NCBI GenBank assembly: GCA_949361645.1
Contig: OX442415.1
Span: forward strand, 5,248,148 to 5,312,147
Direction: 5' to 3'
DNA from: Spongilla lacustris
Taxonomy: Eukaryota > Porifera > Demospongiae > Spongillida > Spongillidae
DNA: 64,000 nucleotides
A program made the position numbers and the translations under genes. Below are positions 33,901 through 45,309 of this stretch, one piece after another (the stretch's first letter is position 1; each line of letters starts with the position of its first letter). The notes under the pieces were generated by a model. That model was not told the DNA's origin, did not search any database, and saw only the letters and a list, made by a program, of their open reading frames with translations.

Positions 33901-36897
33901 CATACATGCTTCAAGATAACATTTGATAGCTACTAAAAGAGAGACTACAACTCCAGAAATAGTGAGTCCAACAGCAAGTGTTGCTATTTAAAAGAAAGAA
34001 AAAAACAGCAACACAAACAGGCAAACGTACTTACTATATGTAAAATATGTCAACTTGGAACTGACCAATTAGAATTCCACTACTAGATTTGGTAGATGAG
34101 GTTGTAGATAGAGTACTTTGCAGTGATGTTTCAGTTGGACTTGGAGATAGTTGAGTGCTAGTAGTATCTTTTAAATATTAAAACAGGACCATGAAATACT
34201 ATCATGGTAAAATTTAGTCCTTGCAATAGATTCAAAGTTTAATGTACATTGATTAATCACAATTGTACTGGAGTATATAAATGAGTTCAATGATACAAAA
34301 CAGATTTGCACTACGATTTTGCTTCACAGTTAAATAAGCTCTTGAAATTTGTGTACAAGTGATTTTTTACAGTATGTTTGAATCTTTTCAAAAGGAAAGG
34401 ATTCTTTGCTCAAATCAACACTTTGCACTGACCTGCCAACAAAGTTATCCAGTGGAGGCTCTTATAGGATGCACAGTATAATTTGGATTAGTCATAAAGA
34501 TCACATGCAAAGGAGATCTGCACTTCTTCAATCATTGCATATGCCATATGCCTTAGCCATCCTGGGTAATACTTACACCTATTCAGATTTTTCTCTTAAG
34601 GAGGGTTTTCTTCCTAGTTCATTACCTATCTTATGGGGAGGGAACAGGAGTGGTATTGATTAGAATGGCACAAATATTGGTTGTCCAGCAGGCAGGAAAA
34701 AAACAACACAGCAGGGCTACATGTTGTTGCATGGAAGTGTGGACATTCAGTATATGTAGCTCTCTAATGAGCTAAAGTTATTTTGATTGGGAAAAAAAAC
34801 AAATGCTGTGTTTTCAGCACATGATAGCCAACCACAAGTCAACAGAAAAAAGTCACCCACAAGTCTGCGTATGATAGCCTTTAGATTTCATACACATGCA
34901 TGGTGCATGTACATGTATGCTGCAGAAAGTTACATGTGTTAAAAAAAACTCATCTCCTTGATGGAACGCAGTTTAACTACTTAACTTGTTGTCATGCTGC
35001 ATAGCATTTTACGTATTATTACATGCCTTCAGTGCTGTTAGAAAACAAGCCAAAAGGTTCTTTAGATTTTAAGCAAGCACTGCAGAGAGCTAGCAAGGTG
35101 TGTTGGTGGGCTATTTATTATATTTTAAAGTGTGCCACAATTATACATGTATGTACATGTTGTATTACACTGAGCAAATATACATTGTATTATTCACTAT
35201 ATAAAATAGGACTGGTGTCATATTTCCTTTCAAGACAGAAAAAAATGCTTTGATTTATGTCTTTATATGCATCAGAAAATCTATATGTTACTATTGACTT
35301 GGTCAAACATGATGTTGATAAAGATTTTCTGTCATGCATAAGGTGTAAAGTAGGTGAGTGGGTGGATGGGGTTTCAGGGGTTTAGTGCTATAAGAGCAAC
35401 CAATTAATGCAGGAAAAAAGAAGATCTGGGACGGATGATGGTGCTGATTTACCATTTTGTGAGGGTTAAAATTTTAATTGATACTGTGTATTATGTGTGT
35501 TGCAGGTTTTGACTTGTTTAAATTTTTATATGTTTCAAAAATCCTACAGTGAATGTATTTCAACCGCATTCCCATTCCCACACAAACCTGTTGCCTTCAT
35601 ATCAGCATAGGTAGAACAGGTCATGTTCCCATTTCCAGCTGCATTGATGGCAAAGATTGTGAACTTAATTGGATCACCATAGTCCATGATGGTCTTATTT
35701 GTACCATTTAGTGAAGGGTCAGTGAAATCAACTGATGAGGTACATGTCCTTGGGAAGGTACAGTCTGGATCACTGGGGATGGTCTTACATCCATATATGG
35801 TGATATTGGTACACAGGGTGTAATAGAATATATCAGCAGAGTAGCCAGTGACATCATTACTGAAGGGAGCACCCCAGGAAAGTATGAAGGATGTGTTTGA
35901 CATGGCTACTGAGAAGTTGTATGGAGCATCAAGAGGACCTACATTATGTAAGAGGTACATACATATGTAATATACAAACTTGCGCACAGATACATGTACA
36001 TGAGGAGAACCGAGCAAACTGATTTGCTACATTACAAACATGCCATATCATCTACATGTGAATTGGTCATGGAGACTGACCTAGTAAGGGTTTTTATTGA
36101 TATATAGTTTCTGTGTTATCTGTGCAGGTCGTACAGTACATGTAGATCATGTAGATGTACATGTGTAAGTATTGAAATATCATACCGCATGTACATGTAG
36201 AGGAAATATCATACCGCATGTACATGTAGAGGAAATTTAAATACACACATGTACATGCAAACTGCATGCTTTTGAAAGTGATCTGACCAAATTCTTAATT
36301 GAGGGCAATAATCAATCTGTTTTGCATCTCACCAACAACTACCTTGAATGGTCAGATTCACTGGTGTACTGGTCTGTATATAGGTTAAACTGCTATCTGC
36401 TACTTTACAGATTACTTCTGTGTTGTTGTAGGTATTACTTGCTGGGATGTAGAGGGTAGATGAGGCTGTAGTTCCAGTGGGTGAATTTGGGACAACAGTT
36501 ATCCCTCTTCTTGCATATACTGTATTATACGCAGTTCCATTCAAGTACCAGCCAACTGTATATCCATCTCCAGAACAGTAGAAAACAGCTGAAGCATTGT
36601 TCTCAAATACTGTGTAGTTCCCTTGAGGTGAGAGGATGACATAGCCAGTAGTACCTAGAGGTGGTATGTATTAAACAACAAGTCATTATTGGTTGAAAAA
36701 TTTCTTATTTGACAAAATCATGGGTGATAGTGAGTTATTTCATTATGACAAACATACACCAAAAGAGTGGCACTGGATGACATCAACATAATGTGAGTGA
36801 ATATAATGTTTAGAATCTAATTGCAATGAGCTACATGATGTATGTGCTTACCAGTAATAAACAGGTGAATACACAACATCAAATGGAGACAAGACAT
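30947..36897 (-). CDS. Ig/FN3 single-pass receptor-like protein (fourteen coding exons)
   Basis: Exons on the minus strand: 36852-36897, 36343-36654, 35588-35938, 34066-34167, 33906-33983, 33657-33739, 32699-32748, 32614-32635, 32182-32246, 31492-31540, 31333-31375, 31209-31270, 31122-31149 and 30947-31071. All phases agree and give about 471 residues. Residues 1-15 are a signal peptide (MSCLHLMLCIHLFIT). Residues 16-119 form an Ig-like domain with the usual Cys, Trp (GWYLNG) and second Cys (TEVICKV). Residues 120-236 form an FN3 domain (SWGAP; KFTIFAINAAGNG) rich in N-glycosylation sites. A Ser/Thr-rich stalk (237-270) and a membrane helix (TLAVGLTISGVVVSLLVAI) follow. The tail of about 179 residues is split into exons of 22 to 125 bases, has several tyrosines (NYSSPGQ, QQYDGK, RPYVIH) but no recognisable kinase, death or TIR domain. 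Ligand and pathway are unknown. The donors of exons 5 and 10 and the acceptor of exon 6 are the weakest choices. Confidence 0.78.
31843..32042. mobile_element. 200-bp MITE with long terminal inverted repeats and TA flanks
   Basis: The ends CACGGCCAATTCTTACGC and GCGTAAGAATTGGCCGTG are inverted, and the arms stay paired for about 80 bases with small differences, around a spacer of about 40. TA borders each end, as for Tc1/mariner-type elements. It sits in the receptor intron between exons 9 and 10. Confidence 0.85.
32800..33240. other. AT-rich receptor intron
   Basis: Between exons 6 and 7, with a very AT-rich stretch at 33165-33242. No other feature is seen. Confidence 0.5.
34168..35587. other. 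Large receptor intron between FN3 and stalk exons
   Basis: About 1.4 kb without a further exon that fits by phase and content, although skipped or alternative extracellular exons cannot be excluded. A plus-strand frame at 34406-34663 has no recognisable domain. Confidence 0.5.
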
Positions 36898-37312
36898 CAA
36901 CGGTATCTGCGTTTTCTAAATATGTATAATTAGACAAGCACTGATAATTTCAATGCACCTGCACAAAATGTGTATTTAATAAACTATGCTTGAGCAGCCA
37001 TAATAGAACAAAATCACTGCAGAACTTTGTGTCAATACCAGTTGTCAAGTCAATTTCTCCCATGCCTAAGTAAACATGAACAAACTCCATTCAACTGCAA
37101 TGATTGTGTTCTGGAAATGTATAAATGGACATAATAATAATTACTTACTATTGAATTTGCCATAGAGTATTCTGTTGCGGTCCTTTGTGCTTTAGGATTC
37201 GTTTGACAACTTCCATAGCACAAATCAGGGGTGCATGTGTAATATAATAACAGTACATGATGTATGCAGGTGTAATATAATAACAGGAATGATGTATACA
37301 GGTGTATTATAA

Positions 37313-37350
37313 CAAGATATCAAAATTTAATTATAAAATAAAAACATTTT
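37313..37350. repeat. Solo fragment of the ACAAGATATAAAAA fold-back family
   Basis: ACAAGATATCAAAATTTAAT and the following AT-rich bases match one end of the fold-back element at 38235, without the rest of the element. Confidence 0.5.
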
Positions 37351-37387
37351 TGTAAGATTCTATATATTCTGATCATAATCTCTTATA

Positions 37388-37560
37388 TCTCTGTTGTCTG
37401 AGCTTTATAAGCATTGGCAGTTTTGCTACATTATAGCTATTCTACTGCTTTATCCAAATACACTCGCTAAAATTCTATACGGCACATTGGGATCGAGTGT
37501 TTTGCTAATTGTATTCATGACACTTCAAATCCTATAGGACCTTGATGTATGCAGGTGCAA
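37388..37560. repeat. Diverged copy of the 42-kb repeat
   Basis: TATCTCTGTTGTCTGAGCTT, then CCAAATACACTCGCTAAA and GTATTCATGACACTTCAAAT recur in the same order as at 42410-42580 and 42940-43150. Confidence 0.8.
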
Positions 37561-37686
37561 TACAATGGAGAACGTCATGCTTGGCCATAATTTTTTTTTT
37601 AATCTTCTAATTTGTTTTGTTTTTCTCACAGTGTACTAATATGAGCTAAAATTAAAATCATTACATACATCCATTGGAAAGTAGCT

Positions 37687-37958
37687 GGTAATATACACTT
37701 GGAAAAGAAAGTCATTACTGATGTGGCATTGGGGGTTAGTTAATAAGGTTTTTACTTACCTCTCAACTCGTTCGTCGATTTTCTGCCTGAGTTTTGAATG
37801 TTGGATGTGTTAGCCTAAAATGTTGCAAACGTTACTAGTTATCAGTATACCCAGTGATACAAACCTCAGGCGCGGGAACAAGTTGAGAGGTAATTAAAAA
37901 ATCTTATTAAATAATCACGAATATCACATGATGACTTTCTTTTTCAAGTGCATATTGC
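37687..37958. mobile_element. Fold-back element with about 90-bp arms
   Basis: The left arm (37687-37790) and the right arm (37868-37958) are diverged reverse complements. Clear blocks are ACTTGGAAAAGAAAGTCAT against ATGACTTTCTTTTTCAAGT, and ACCTCTCAACTCGTTC against GAACAAGTTGAGAGGT. The spacer is about 80 bases. One arm contains a good splice donor (GAGAGGTAAGT on the minus strand), so it could supply a 5' UTR exon to the receptor gene; this is speculative. Confidence 0.7.
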
Positions 37959-38234
37959 CAACAAAACGCATTAATGGAGCCCACACTTTATAATAATCAA
38001 CCCAGTGTGTACTCTACGCAGGCTCAAAGCTTTGCTTACCAACACATTTGTGCAACTAAATCTCAGCTACTGACTGCTTTATTTAACTGCATGTCCATGC
38101 AAGTGAGTTATATTGTTATGAAGGGCTTTTTTTCATTGGGCTCAAACAGAGAATATCTATAGGCGAGTATAGGGAGAAGAAAAGAAACACTAAATTATAT
38201 ATGAACTTTCAGTTATACGTAAAGTTAGTTTGAG

Positions 38235-38619
38235 ACAAGATATAAAAATTTAATTAAAATAAAATTGGTGATGTAGGATTTGTATAGTGAGTAAAAAGGA
38301 AGGAAACAAGGAATTGCGGAAATGATACAGCATTTGAGTAAAAAGGAAGGAAACAAGGAATTACGGATATTATGCATTCATTAAAAATTATAAATATTAC
38401 ATACCTACATTTAGCAGACTTTCAGGCCAGGATTTGCTAAATAATGTAGGTCTGTAATATTTATAATTTTTAATGAATGCATAATATCCGTAATTCCTTG
38501 TTTCCTTCCTTTTTACTCAAATGCTGTATCATTTCCGCAATTCCTTGTTTCCTTCCTTTTTACTCACTATACAAATCCTACATCACCAATTTTATTTTAA
38601 TTAAATTTTTATATCTTGT
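38235..38619. mobile_element. 385-bp fold-back element, ACAAGATATAAAAA family
   Basis: Starts ACAAGATATAAAAATTTAAT and ends with the reverse complement. The arms pair almost perfectly over about 180 bases around a 20-base spacer. Each arm has a direct tandem duplication of GAGTAAAAAGGAAGGAAACA and AGGAATT. The same layout is found at 62324-62608. No coding capacity. Confidence 0.92.
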
Positions 38620-39420
38620 TTCACTCCTTTTTTTTCCCCGGCGGGTTCCTACTCACACGTTGCATGCATGAGAGCAAACAATGAAAGAAGGGCAATCTTG
38701 GAATATAATATAGTGCATCACATCACAGCAGTATAGGACTGTTTGATCTGGACACTTGCTATCATCATTAAATATCACACAATAATAAAAAAATGTCTTT
38801 CTTTTAAACAGCTAAGTACCTAAACTGGCATGTGAGCAACACCCAGTCTCTCAGCCAGGTTATTTTGAAAGGCAAGGGGACCCCTATAAAAGAAGTGGTA
38901 ATGGAGGAGAGGAAGTATTAGTAGTGAAGGAACAACATTATATGCTCAGACCACAAATGCCCTTAACTACCCAGAGCATCATGATATTTAATGCCATTTT
39001 CTAATGCCTAGCCTAACACGCTTTTCATTAAACCACTATGGATTACCTGCTACCAAAATTGGTTTATCAGGATCAACCGAAACATAGCACCCCCCCCCCC
39101 CCCCCCCCCCCGTCATGAAACTATCCTCACATGATTCAAAGCCCTCTTCTCTTGACTGAAGGTATGCATGCGTTCTCCAAAGCCAGTAGCAAAGGCATCA
39201 GGATTAATCACCTTAAATGTCTGTCCTTGATGTGAGTATGTATATGATTAAAGCAATTGGCCATTCACACCAAAGATGCTTACCAGATTGCTTGCCATTT
39301 TCATAAGTGGTGTGCAAAAGCACCACCAATGAGTACAGCACAGAATAGGTCTACCATCATGGCCAAACTGTATCCATTATATCCAGCTGTGTTGGGGCAA
39401 ACAGGTGGAGAAGGAAGTCA
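38620..39420. other. Intergenic stretch with poly(C)
   Basis: No gene is recognised. A run of about 22 C lies at 39091-39112. Confidence 0.5.
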
Positions 39421-41105
39421 TTCGTGAAGGAGGGGAAGGAAGTAGAGAGGAAGAGGAGAGAGGAATGGAAGGGAAGGGAGAAGGGGGATGGGAGGGGATA
39501 GGAGGATGAGAGGGGAAGGGAGGATGAGAGGGGAAGGGAGGGAGGGGAAGGGAGGATGGGAGGGGAAGGGAGGATGGGAGGGGAAGGGAGGATGGGAGGG
39601 GAAGGGAGGATGGGAGGGGAAGGGAGGATGGGTGGGGAAGGGAGGATGGGAGGGGAAGGGAGGATGGGAGGGGAAGGGAGGATGGGAGGAGAAGGGAGGA
39701 TGGGAGGTGTGAGGAGGTGACAGGAGGATGGGAAGGGAGGATGGGAGGTGAAGGGAGAATGGGAGGTGAAGGGAGGAGGGGAAGGGAGAATGAGAGGTGA
39801 ATGGAGGATGGGAGGTGAAGGGAGGAGGGGAAGGGAGAATGGGAGGAGAAGGGAGGATGGGAGGTGTGAGGAGGTGACAGGAGGATGGGAAGGGAGGATG
39901 GGAGGAGAAGGGAGGATGGGAGGTGTGAGGAGGAGGTGAAGGGAGGATGGGAAGGGAGGATGGGAGGAGAAGGGAGGATGGGAGGTGTGAGGAGGAGGTG
40001 AAGGGAGGATGGGAGGTGAAGGGAGGATGGGAGGTGAAGGGAGGAGGGGAAGGGAGGATGGGAGGTGAAGGGAGGATGGGAGGTGAAGGGAGGATGGGAG
40101 GTGAAGGGAGGAGGGGAAGGGAGGATGGGAGGTGAAAGGAGGAGAAGAAGGGAGGATGGAAGGGGAAGGGAGGATGGGAAGGGAGGGGAGGATGGGAGGG
40201 GAAGGGAGGAGGGAAGGGAGGATGGGAGGAGGGGAAGGGAGGATGGGAGGGGAAGGGAGGAGGGAAGGGAGGATGGGAGGTGAAGGGAGGATGGGAGGTG
40301 AGAATGGGAGGGGAAGGGAGGATGGGAGGTGAAGGGAGGAGGGGAAGGGAGGATGGGAGGTGAAGGGAGGAGGGGAAGGGAGAATGGGAGGTGAAGGAAG
40401 GATGGGAGGTGAAGGGAGGATGGGAGGTGAAAGGAGGAGGGGAAGGGAGGATGGGAGGTGAAGGGAGGAGGGGAAGGGAGAATGGGAGGTGAAGGGAGGA
40501 GGGGAAGGGAGGATGGGAGGTGAAGGGAGGAGGGGAAGGGAGGATGGAAGGGGAAGGAAGGATGGGAGGGGAAGGGAGGATGGGAGGGGAAGGGAGGATG
40601 GGAGGGGAAGGGAGGATGGGAGGGGAAGGGAGGATGGGAGGGGAAGGGAGGATGGGAGGGGAAGGGAGGATGGGAGGGGAAGGGAGGATGGGAGGGGATG
40701 GGAGGATGGGAGGGGAAGGGAGGATGGGAGGGGAAGGGAGGATGGGAGGGGAAGGAGGATGGGAGGTGAAGGGAGGATGGGAGGTGACGGGAGGAGGGGA
40801 AGGGAGGATGGGAGGTGAAGGGAGGATGGGAGGGGAAGGGAGGATGGGAGGGGAAGGGAGGATGGGAGGGGAAGGAGGATGGGAGGTGAAGGGAGGATGG
40901 GAGGTGACGGGAGGAGGGGAAGGGAGGATGGGAGGTGAAGGGAGGATGGGAGGTGAAGTGAGAATGGGACAGAGGATGGGACGTGAAGGGAGGAGGGGAA
41001 GGGAGGGGGAAGGGAGAAGAGAAAGGGGGAGGAGGGGAATGGAGAAGGGTAGGGAGAGAGGGGAAGGGAGAAGAGAGGATGAGACAGGAGGGAAGAGGAC
41101 GAGCA
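39421..41105 (+). repeat. 1.7-kb homopurine satellite, GGGAGGATGGGAGGGGAA type
   Basis: Tandem units of 18 bases (GGGAGGATGGGAGGGGAA and variants with GGTGAA, sometimes with an extra GGAGGGGAA block). The plus strand is almost entirely A and G except for one T per unit, giving long runs of G-triplets. A 613-codon Pro/Ser/His-rich frame on the minus strand results from the repetition and is not annotated as a gene. A near-exact block of about 120 bases recurs at about 40740-40860 and 40865-40985. Confidence 0.97.
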
Positions 41106-41129
41106 AAGGAGGGGATAGCAAGCACAACA

Positions 41130-41610
41130 TCACACCTGTACAGATAACTCGTCAACATATCTGTGGGACATAGCACACACAAACATACACATACACCCAC
41201 CCTTCCAGAGTGTTCCATGCACTCCTCATCCTAGTGGGATGGTGTTCCCTTTCCTCTTCTCCATCTCCACCTAATAACATTGGCCAAGAACGCTCACAAC
41301 TGGCAGACACACATATTTGAATGAAAACAATATACCTTCCCCTGAGCAGCAGTGCTTGTGGCCATGTCAAGAACAAAGCTTTGTAGCAACTACTATGGGG
41401 TTAGTTCCAAGGATGCTCTGTCATGGGAGAGATATGAGTTATGGGGTTACCAGTGCAGCTTGAATGAACATGCAGCACCTAGCTGATTTGCTCTGGTTGA
41501 AGGATATTCCCGTTAATAAAGTAGCAACCATGCACTGAACAGAACTCACTTATGAATGGTTCTACCAGCAGGCCATCGGCCAGATTGCATAGCGTACTGA
41601 GCTTACATGG
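41130..41610. other. Intergenic stretch, no gene recognised
   Basis: Short frames only. Ends in a poly(G) run at 41611-41634. Confidence 0.45.
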
Positions 41611-41764
41611 GGGGGGGGGGGGGGGGGGGGGGGGATGCAAATAACATTGTAAATCGCAGACGACTTGCAAGAACACACGCAAAGGATATACCGTTCCCTT
41701 GCGCGCGAATAAACTTGGATATTGCACCCAAAAGGTATACTCCTACCTCGTAGGATTTCTTTTC

Positions 41765-42000
41765 CTTTGGATTTGCCTGATATTGAGCTTGTTTGGAGGC
41801 TAAAATCAGTTCGATTTTGATCGTAGTAGGCCTTCACGCTCCTTCTTACGTTCCGGATCAAGCCAGTATTGCGCCTTCGTGCTATCCTTCTTACTTTCAA
41901 AATCGGCTTTGTAGCGCTTCCTGTCGCAAGCCTTCTTTGTTTCATACGCTTCTTGAATACTGTCACGCTCCTCACATTCATCTTGCGACTCGTCAAAAAA
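41765..42000 (-). pseudogene. Remnant of a Tyr/Lys/Arg repeat protein from a mobile element
   Basis: One minus-strand frame encodes ACDRKRYKADFESKKDSTKA and QYWLDPERKKE, and after a frame change ILASKQAQYQANPKEKKSYE. The recurring spacing R/Q-Y-x-x-[ND/DP]-E-x-K-K is a short tandem repeat that I know from the N-terminal part of multi-copy mobile-element proteins in sponges and cnidarians. A similar plus-strand frame is at 61419-61724. The frame change and stop mark it as decayed. Confidence 0.5.
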
Positions 42001-42117
42001 TGGCTTCTATTACTATTATGTCTGTACACATGTACACGTGTTTCCGGTGCAGCTAAGAGCTTTGGAATAGCACTTCAGTGGCTTCTGGCCATGACCTCCA
42101 TATAAGGCATCAGAAGC

Positions 42118-43174
42118 TGATAAAATCTGTTGTGGGCTATGTGTTAACATAACTACGTTTGCTAAAGATCGAAATTGTGTTCAGTATAACTCAAAATAGG
42201 AAAGTAATAGTACCAAACAAATTCGGCAGAAAGTTTCTAACTTATCTCCTACAGTTCCTTTTGATAACCGCAAACATTAAGCTTCAATCGTGACAAAGAT
42301 ACAATGCAATAAACCTCTTATCCGAGCGAATCTTATCTTATCAGATCCGGAAGAAGAAGAAGGAATCGTGTTTTCCCATGTTTTCAGGTTCTAGTGTGGG
42401 AACGAGTGAGCGTTATCTCTGTTGTCTGAGCTTTCTAAGCGTCGGCAGTTTTACTACATTGTAGGTAATCGTTGGCTGTATCCAAATACACTCGCTAAAT
42501 TCCAACTGATTCTACGGCGCATCGGCAATAATGGAATCTGGTGTTTTGCTAATCGTATTCATGACACTTCAAATCCTACATAGGACCTACTAACGTAGGT
42601 CCCGATATAGTAACTGTAGAGCACTATATAGAACGTGTGCAACCACAAGCGCAAAAGCAAGGGTTTACTATCGTCTTCCACGGGCCGATAAAATCTGTTG
42701 TGGGCTATTGCTAACATAACAATGTTGCTATAGATCGAATTTGTGTCAAGCATAGCTCCCCTTACGAAAATAATAAAACAAATCCAACTCGGCAGTAAGT
42801 TTCTAACTTATTGGTTCTAGTGCTTCCGCATAACGGTTAACATTACGCTTCAATCGTGACAAAGATACAATGCAATAAACCTCTTATCCGAGCGAATCTT
42901 ATCTTATCAGATCCGGAAGAAGAAGAAGGAATCGTGTTTTCCCATGTTTTCAGGTTCTAGTGTGGGAACGAGTGAGCGTTATCTCTGTTGTCTGAGCTTT
43001 CTAAGCGTCGGCAGTTTTACTACATTGTAGGTAATCGTTGGCTGTATCCAAATACACTCGCTAAATTCCAACTGATTCTACGGCGCATCGGCAATAATGG
43101 AATCTGGTGTTTTGCTAATCGTATTCATGACACTTCAAATCCTACATAGGACCTACTAACGTAGGTCCCGATAC
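42118..43174. repeat. Direct duplication of a 490-bp dispersed repeat
   Basis: 42118-42608 and 42686-43174 share GATAAAATCTGTTGTGGGCT at the start, then diverge for about 150 bases, then are almost identical for about 330 bases from CTTCAATCGTGACAAAGATA to ACCTACTAACGTAGGTCCCG. The shared end has a small palindrome (GACCTACTAACGTAGGTC). A third diverged copy is at 43758-43925 and a fourth at 37388-37560. Confidence 0.92.
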
Positions 43175-43199
43175 GATACCTATATACTTTAGTTAATAT

Positions 43200-43760
43200 G
43201 CACACGTACCTTTATCTCTTGTTAAATTTAAGTTTGTTTTTCTGAGCTATATTTTATCCATCAACTCATGCAATTCATTATCCGATAGCGCTCGATTGTG
43301 GGCTATGTGAAAATACAGGTACATGTAGCCCACATTCATGTGTGCAAGTACACAGCTCGGTGCATGCATAGACTTGATACCGCCAAACGCGCGCGAAAGT
43401 TAGGCGCTGCCCAACTATACAATCATGAATTCAAAGCTAAGTTTAAAGCATTACTGGGCCTTCACTTGTTTCTTTTTTTTTTTCACGCGCTTCCACAAAA
43501 CGGTCTTTCGGAGCCTCATCGCGCGACTCGTACGCACAACTGTCATCATTTAACTTGGCAATCTTCTTTGCACAATTCTTTTCTCTTCACGATCGACGTG
43601 ACGGCATTTTTGAAAACCGAATCCACTTTTATGGCTTCCAAAGGCCGAAAGTAGCGACTCACGATAGCGAACGGTGGGGAAACACCTATTAAGCCTAATG
43701 AGAAGGTCTTTTCATAGTTATTACGTTCTACAAACTTCCTTTCTTTAAATGGTCGCGTGT
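43200..43760. other. Stretch with a decayed Lys-rich frame
   Basis: Minus-strand codons in 43440-43640 give a Lys/Arg-rich segment similar in style to 41765-42000 (KKKKQVKAQ), so this is probably another degenerate copy of the same element. No intact gene. Confidence 0.35.
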
Positions 43761-43925
43761 AGGAACGAGTGAGCGTTATCTCTGTTGTCTGAACTTTCTA
43801 AGCGTCGGCAGCTTTACTACATTTTGGTATTCGTCTGCTACGCTCGCTAAAGTCCAATTTGATTCTACATTGGCACAGCAGTGGAATATTTTGCTAAGAC
43901 AGCTAATCGTATTCACGACACTTCA
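43758..43925. repeat. Third copy of the 42-kb repeat
   Basis: GGAACGAGTGAGCGTTATCT, CTAAGCGTCGGCAG and ATTCACGACACTTCAA match the other copies with many differences. Confidence 0.85.
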
Positions 43926-44489
43926 ACTTCAAACGTTGTGCACGTGTTATTGTGACCTTTGGGTGTAATGTGGGCGTTATTCGCGAGTTAGTTAGATAAC
44001 AACTACATGCACATGTTGGGTTGATTGGGGGTAGGAGCAGACCAAGATTGATCGAGCAGTAGCTCTAATCAATAACAGGCTGAGGCATCGAGTTAGTTAG
44101 ATTAATGCACACACGAACGGCGCCCTTCCAGACTAAACGCACGCATATGTTAATATCGGTTTGCACGCCTTGGACCATGGGGTTGGTACAGTTTGTAACA
44201 CTGACAAATGTCTTGTGGATACTAGATAGATTCGACGCTTTTTTTTTTCCCTTTGACTTTTTTGTGCGCTCAGCTGAATGCAGGCCTAGCGTTGCGAGTA
44301 CACGTAACATATTTTTCCCCCCCATGTTATACATGCTATCGTTCAACAAGTAAGTACGATACACGATGTATACTGATGTGTACATTTACAACGCAAGCTT
44401 TACAACGCAAATCACTTACTGCTCTTAGTCTATTCGTGCGCGTCAGCTCGTAGATAACCTTATATTATTAATTACATCATTCATTGTGC

Positions 44490-44500
44490 AAAATGGCGGC
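44490..44500 (+). promoter_or_regulatory. YY1-like motif at a possible start codon
   Basis: AAAATGGCGGC matches the extended YY1 motif often found at animal transcription starts with the ATG acting as initiator codon. The frame from 44492 runs for 15 codons to TAG. No downstream exon was identified. Confidence 0.25.
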
Positions 44501-44866
44501 GGGCATAATTTGCGCCTCAGAAAGTAACCAAGGTTCTTAGTTAAGTTTCAACGTAAGTCTTAGTGCGATGTGGCGTGTCTCGCGCGGTAGTATGTACGTG
44601 TAAGGTGTGCATGGTATATGCCATTGGGTCATGTGATGTATGAGTGTGCTGTTGTGTGTGATTTTGTCCTGGTAGTACTGACTAGAGTAACCTGTGTGCA
44701 GTAATACACATGTAGATATTATAGCATTGGGCTATTCCAATATTTAACCGTACACCCCTATGGATGACAATAAAAATAATTGGGAATTTGTCCCGGGCGG
44801 TGGTGATTAAAAAAACCTGTCCCTGGGGGTAAATGCTTGTCCAGGGTTGTTTTTTCTTACATTGTC

Positions 44867-44868
<2 letters not shown>

Positions 44869-44902
<34 letters not shown>
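44869..44902 (+). repeat. Poly(G) tract
   Basis: About 34 uninterrupted G after TGTCCC. Its true length may differ from the assembly. Confidence 0.9.
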
Positions 44903-44903
<1 letters not shown>

Positions 44904-45019
44904 ATGTTAGTAATTATATTGTGTACTGTAATTTGACCCTTGGGACACAACCCTTAAATTCATAACCTGTATATACCTAGGAGATAGTGCATACATTAGT
45001 TCTTGTGTTATACATGGGT

Positions 45020-45300
45020 GCTTCTTGTGTTATGAGGTGTCATACTTGTGTTATGAGGTGTCATACATGGGTACTTCTTGTGTTATGAGGTGTCATACAT
45101 GGGTGCTTCTTGTGTTATGAGGTGTCATACATGGGTGCTTCTTGTGTTATGAGGTGTCATACATGGGTGCTTCTTGTGTTATGAGGTGTCATACATGGGT
45201 GCTTCTTGTGTTATGAGGTGTCATACATGGGTGCTTCTTGTGTTATGAGGTGTCATACATGGGTGCTTCTTCAAATTTTGTGTTATGAGGTGTCATACAT
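45020..45300. repeat. 32-bp minisatellite
   Basis: About eight nearly identical units of TGTGTTATGAGGTGTCATAC and ATGGGTGCTTCT. The last two units carry insertions (CAAATT, ACATGTACATGT). Confidence 0.95.
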
Positions 45301-45309
45301 GTACATGTA

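Noticed and set aside
34406..34663. 85-codon plus-strand frame inside the receptor intron
   Set aside because: No recognisable domain, not in the gene's orientation, no splice signals.
39377..41218. 613- and 571-codon Pro/Ser/His-rich frames on the minus strand
   Set aside because: They exist only because the 18-bp homopurine satellite has no stop in those frames. There is no start context, splice signal or domain, and composition is fully explained by the repeat.
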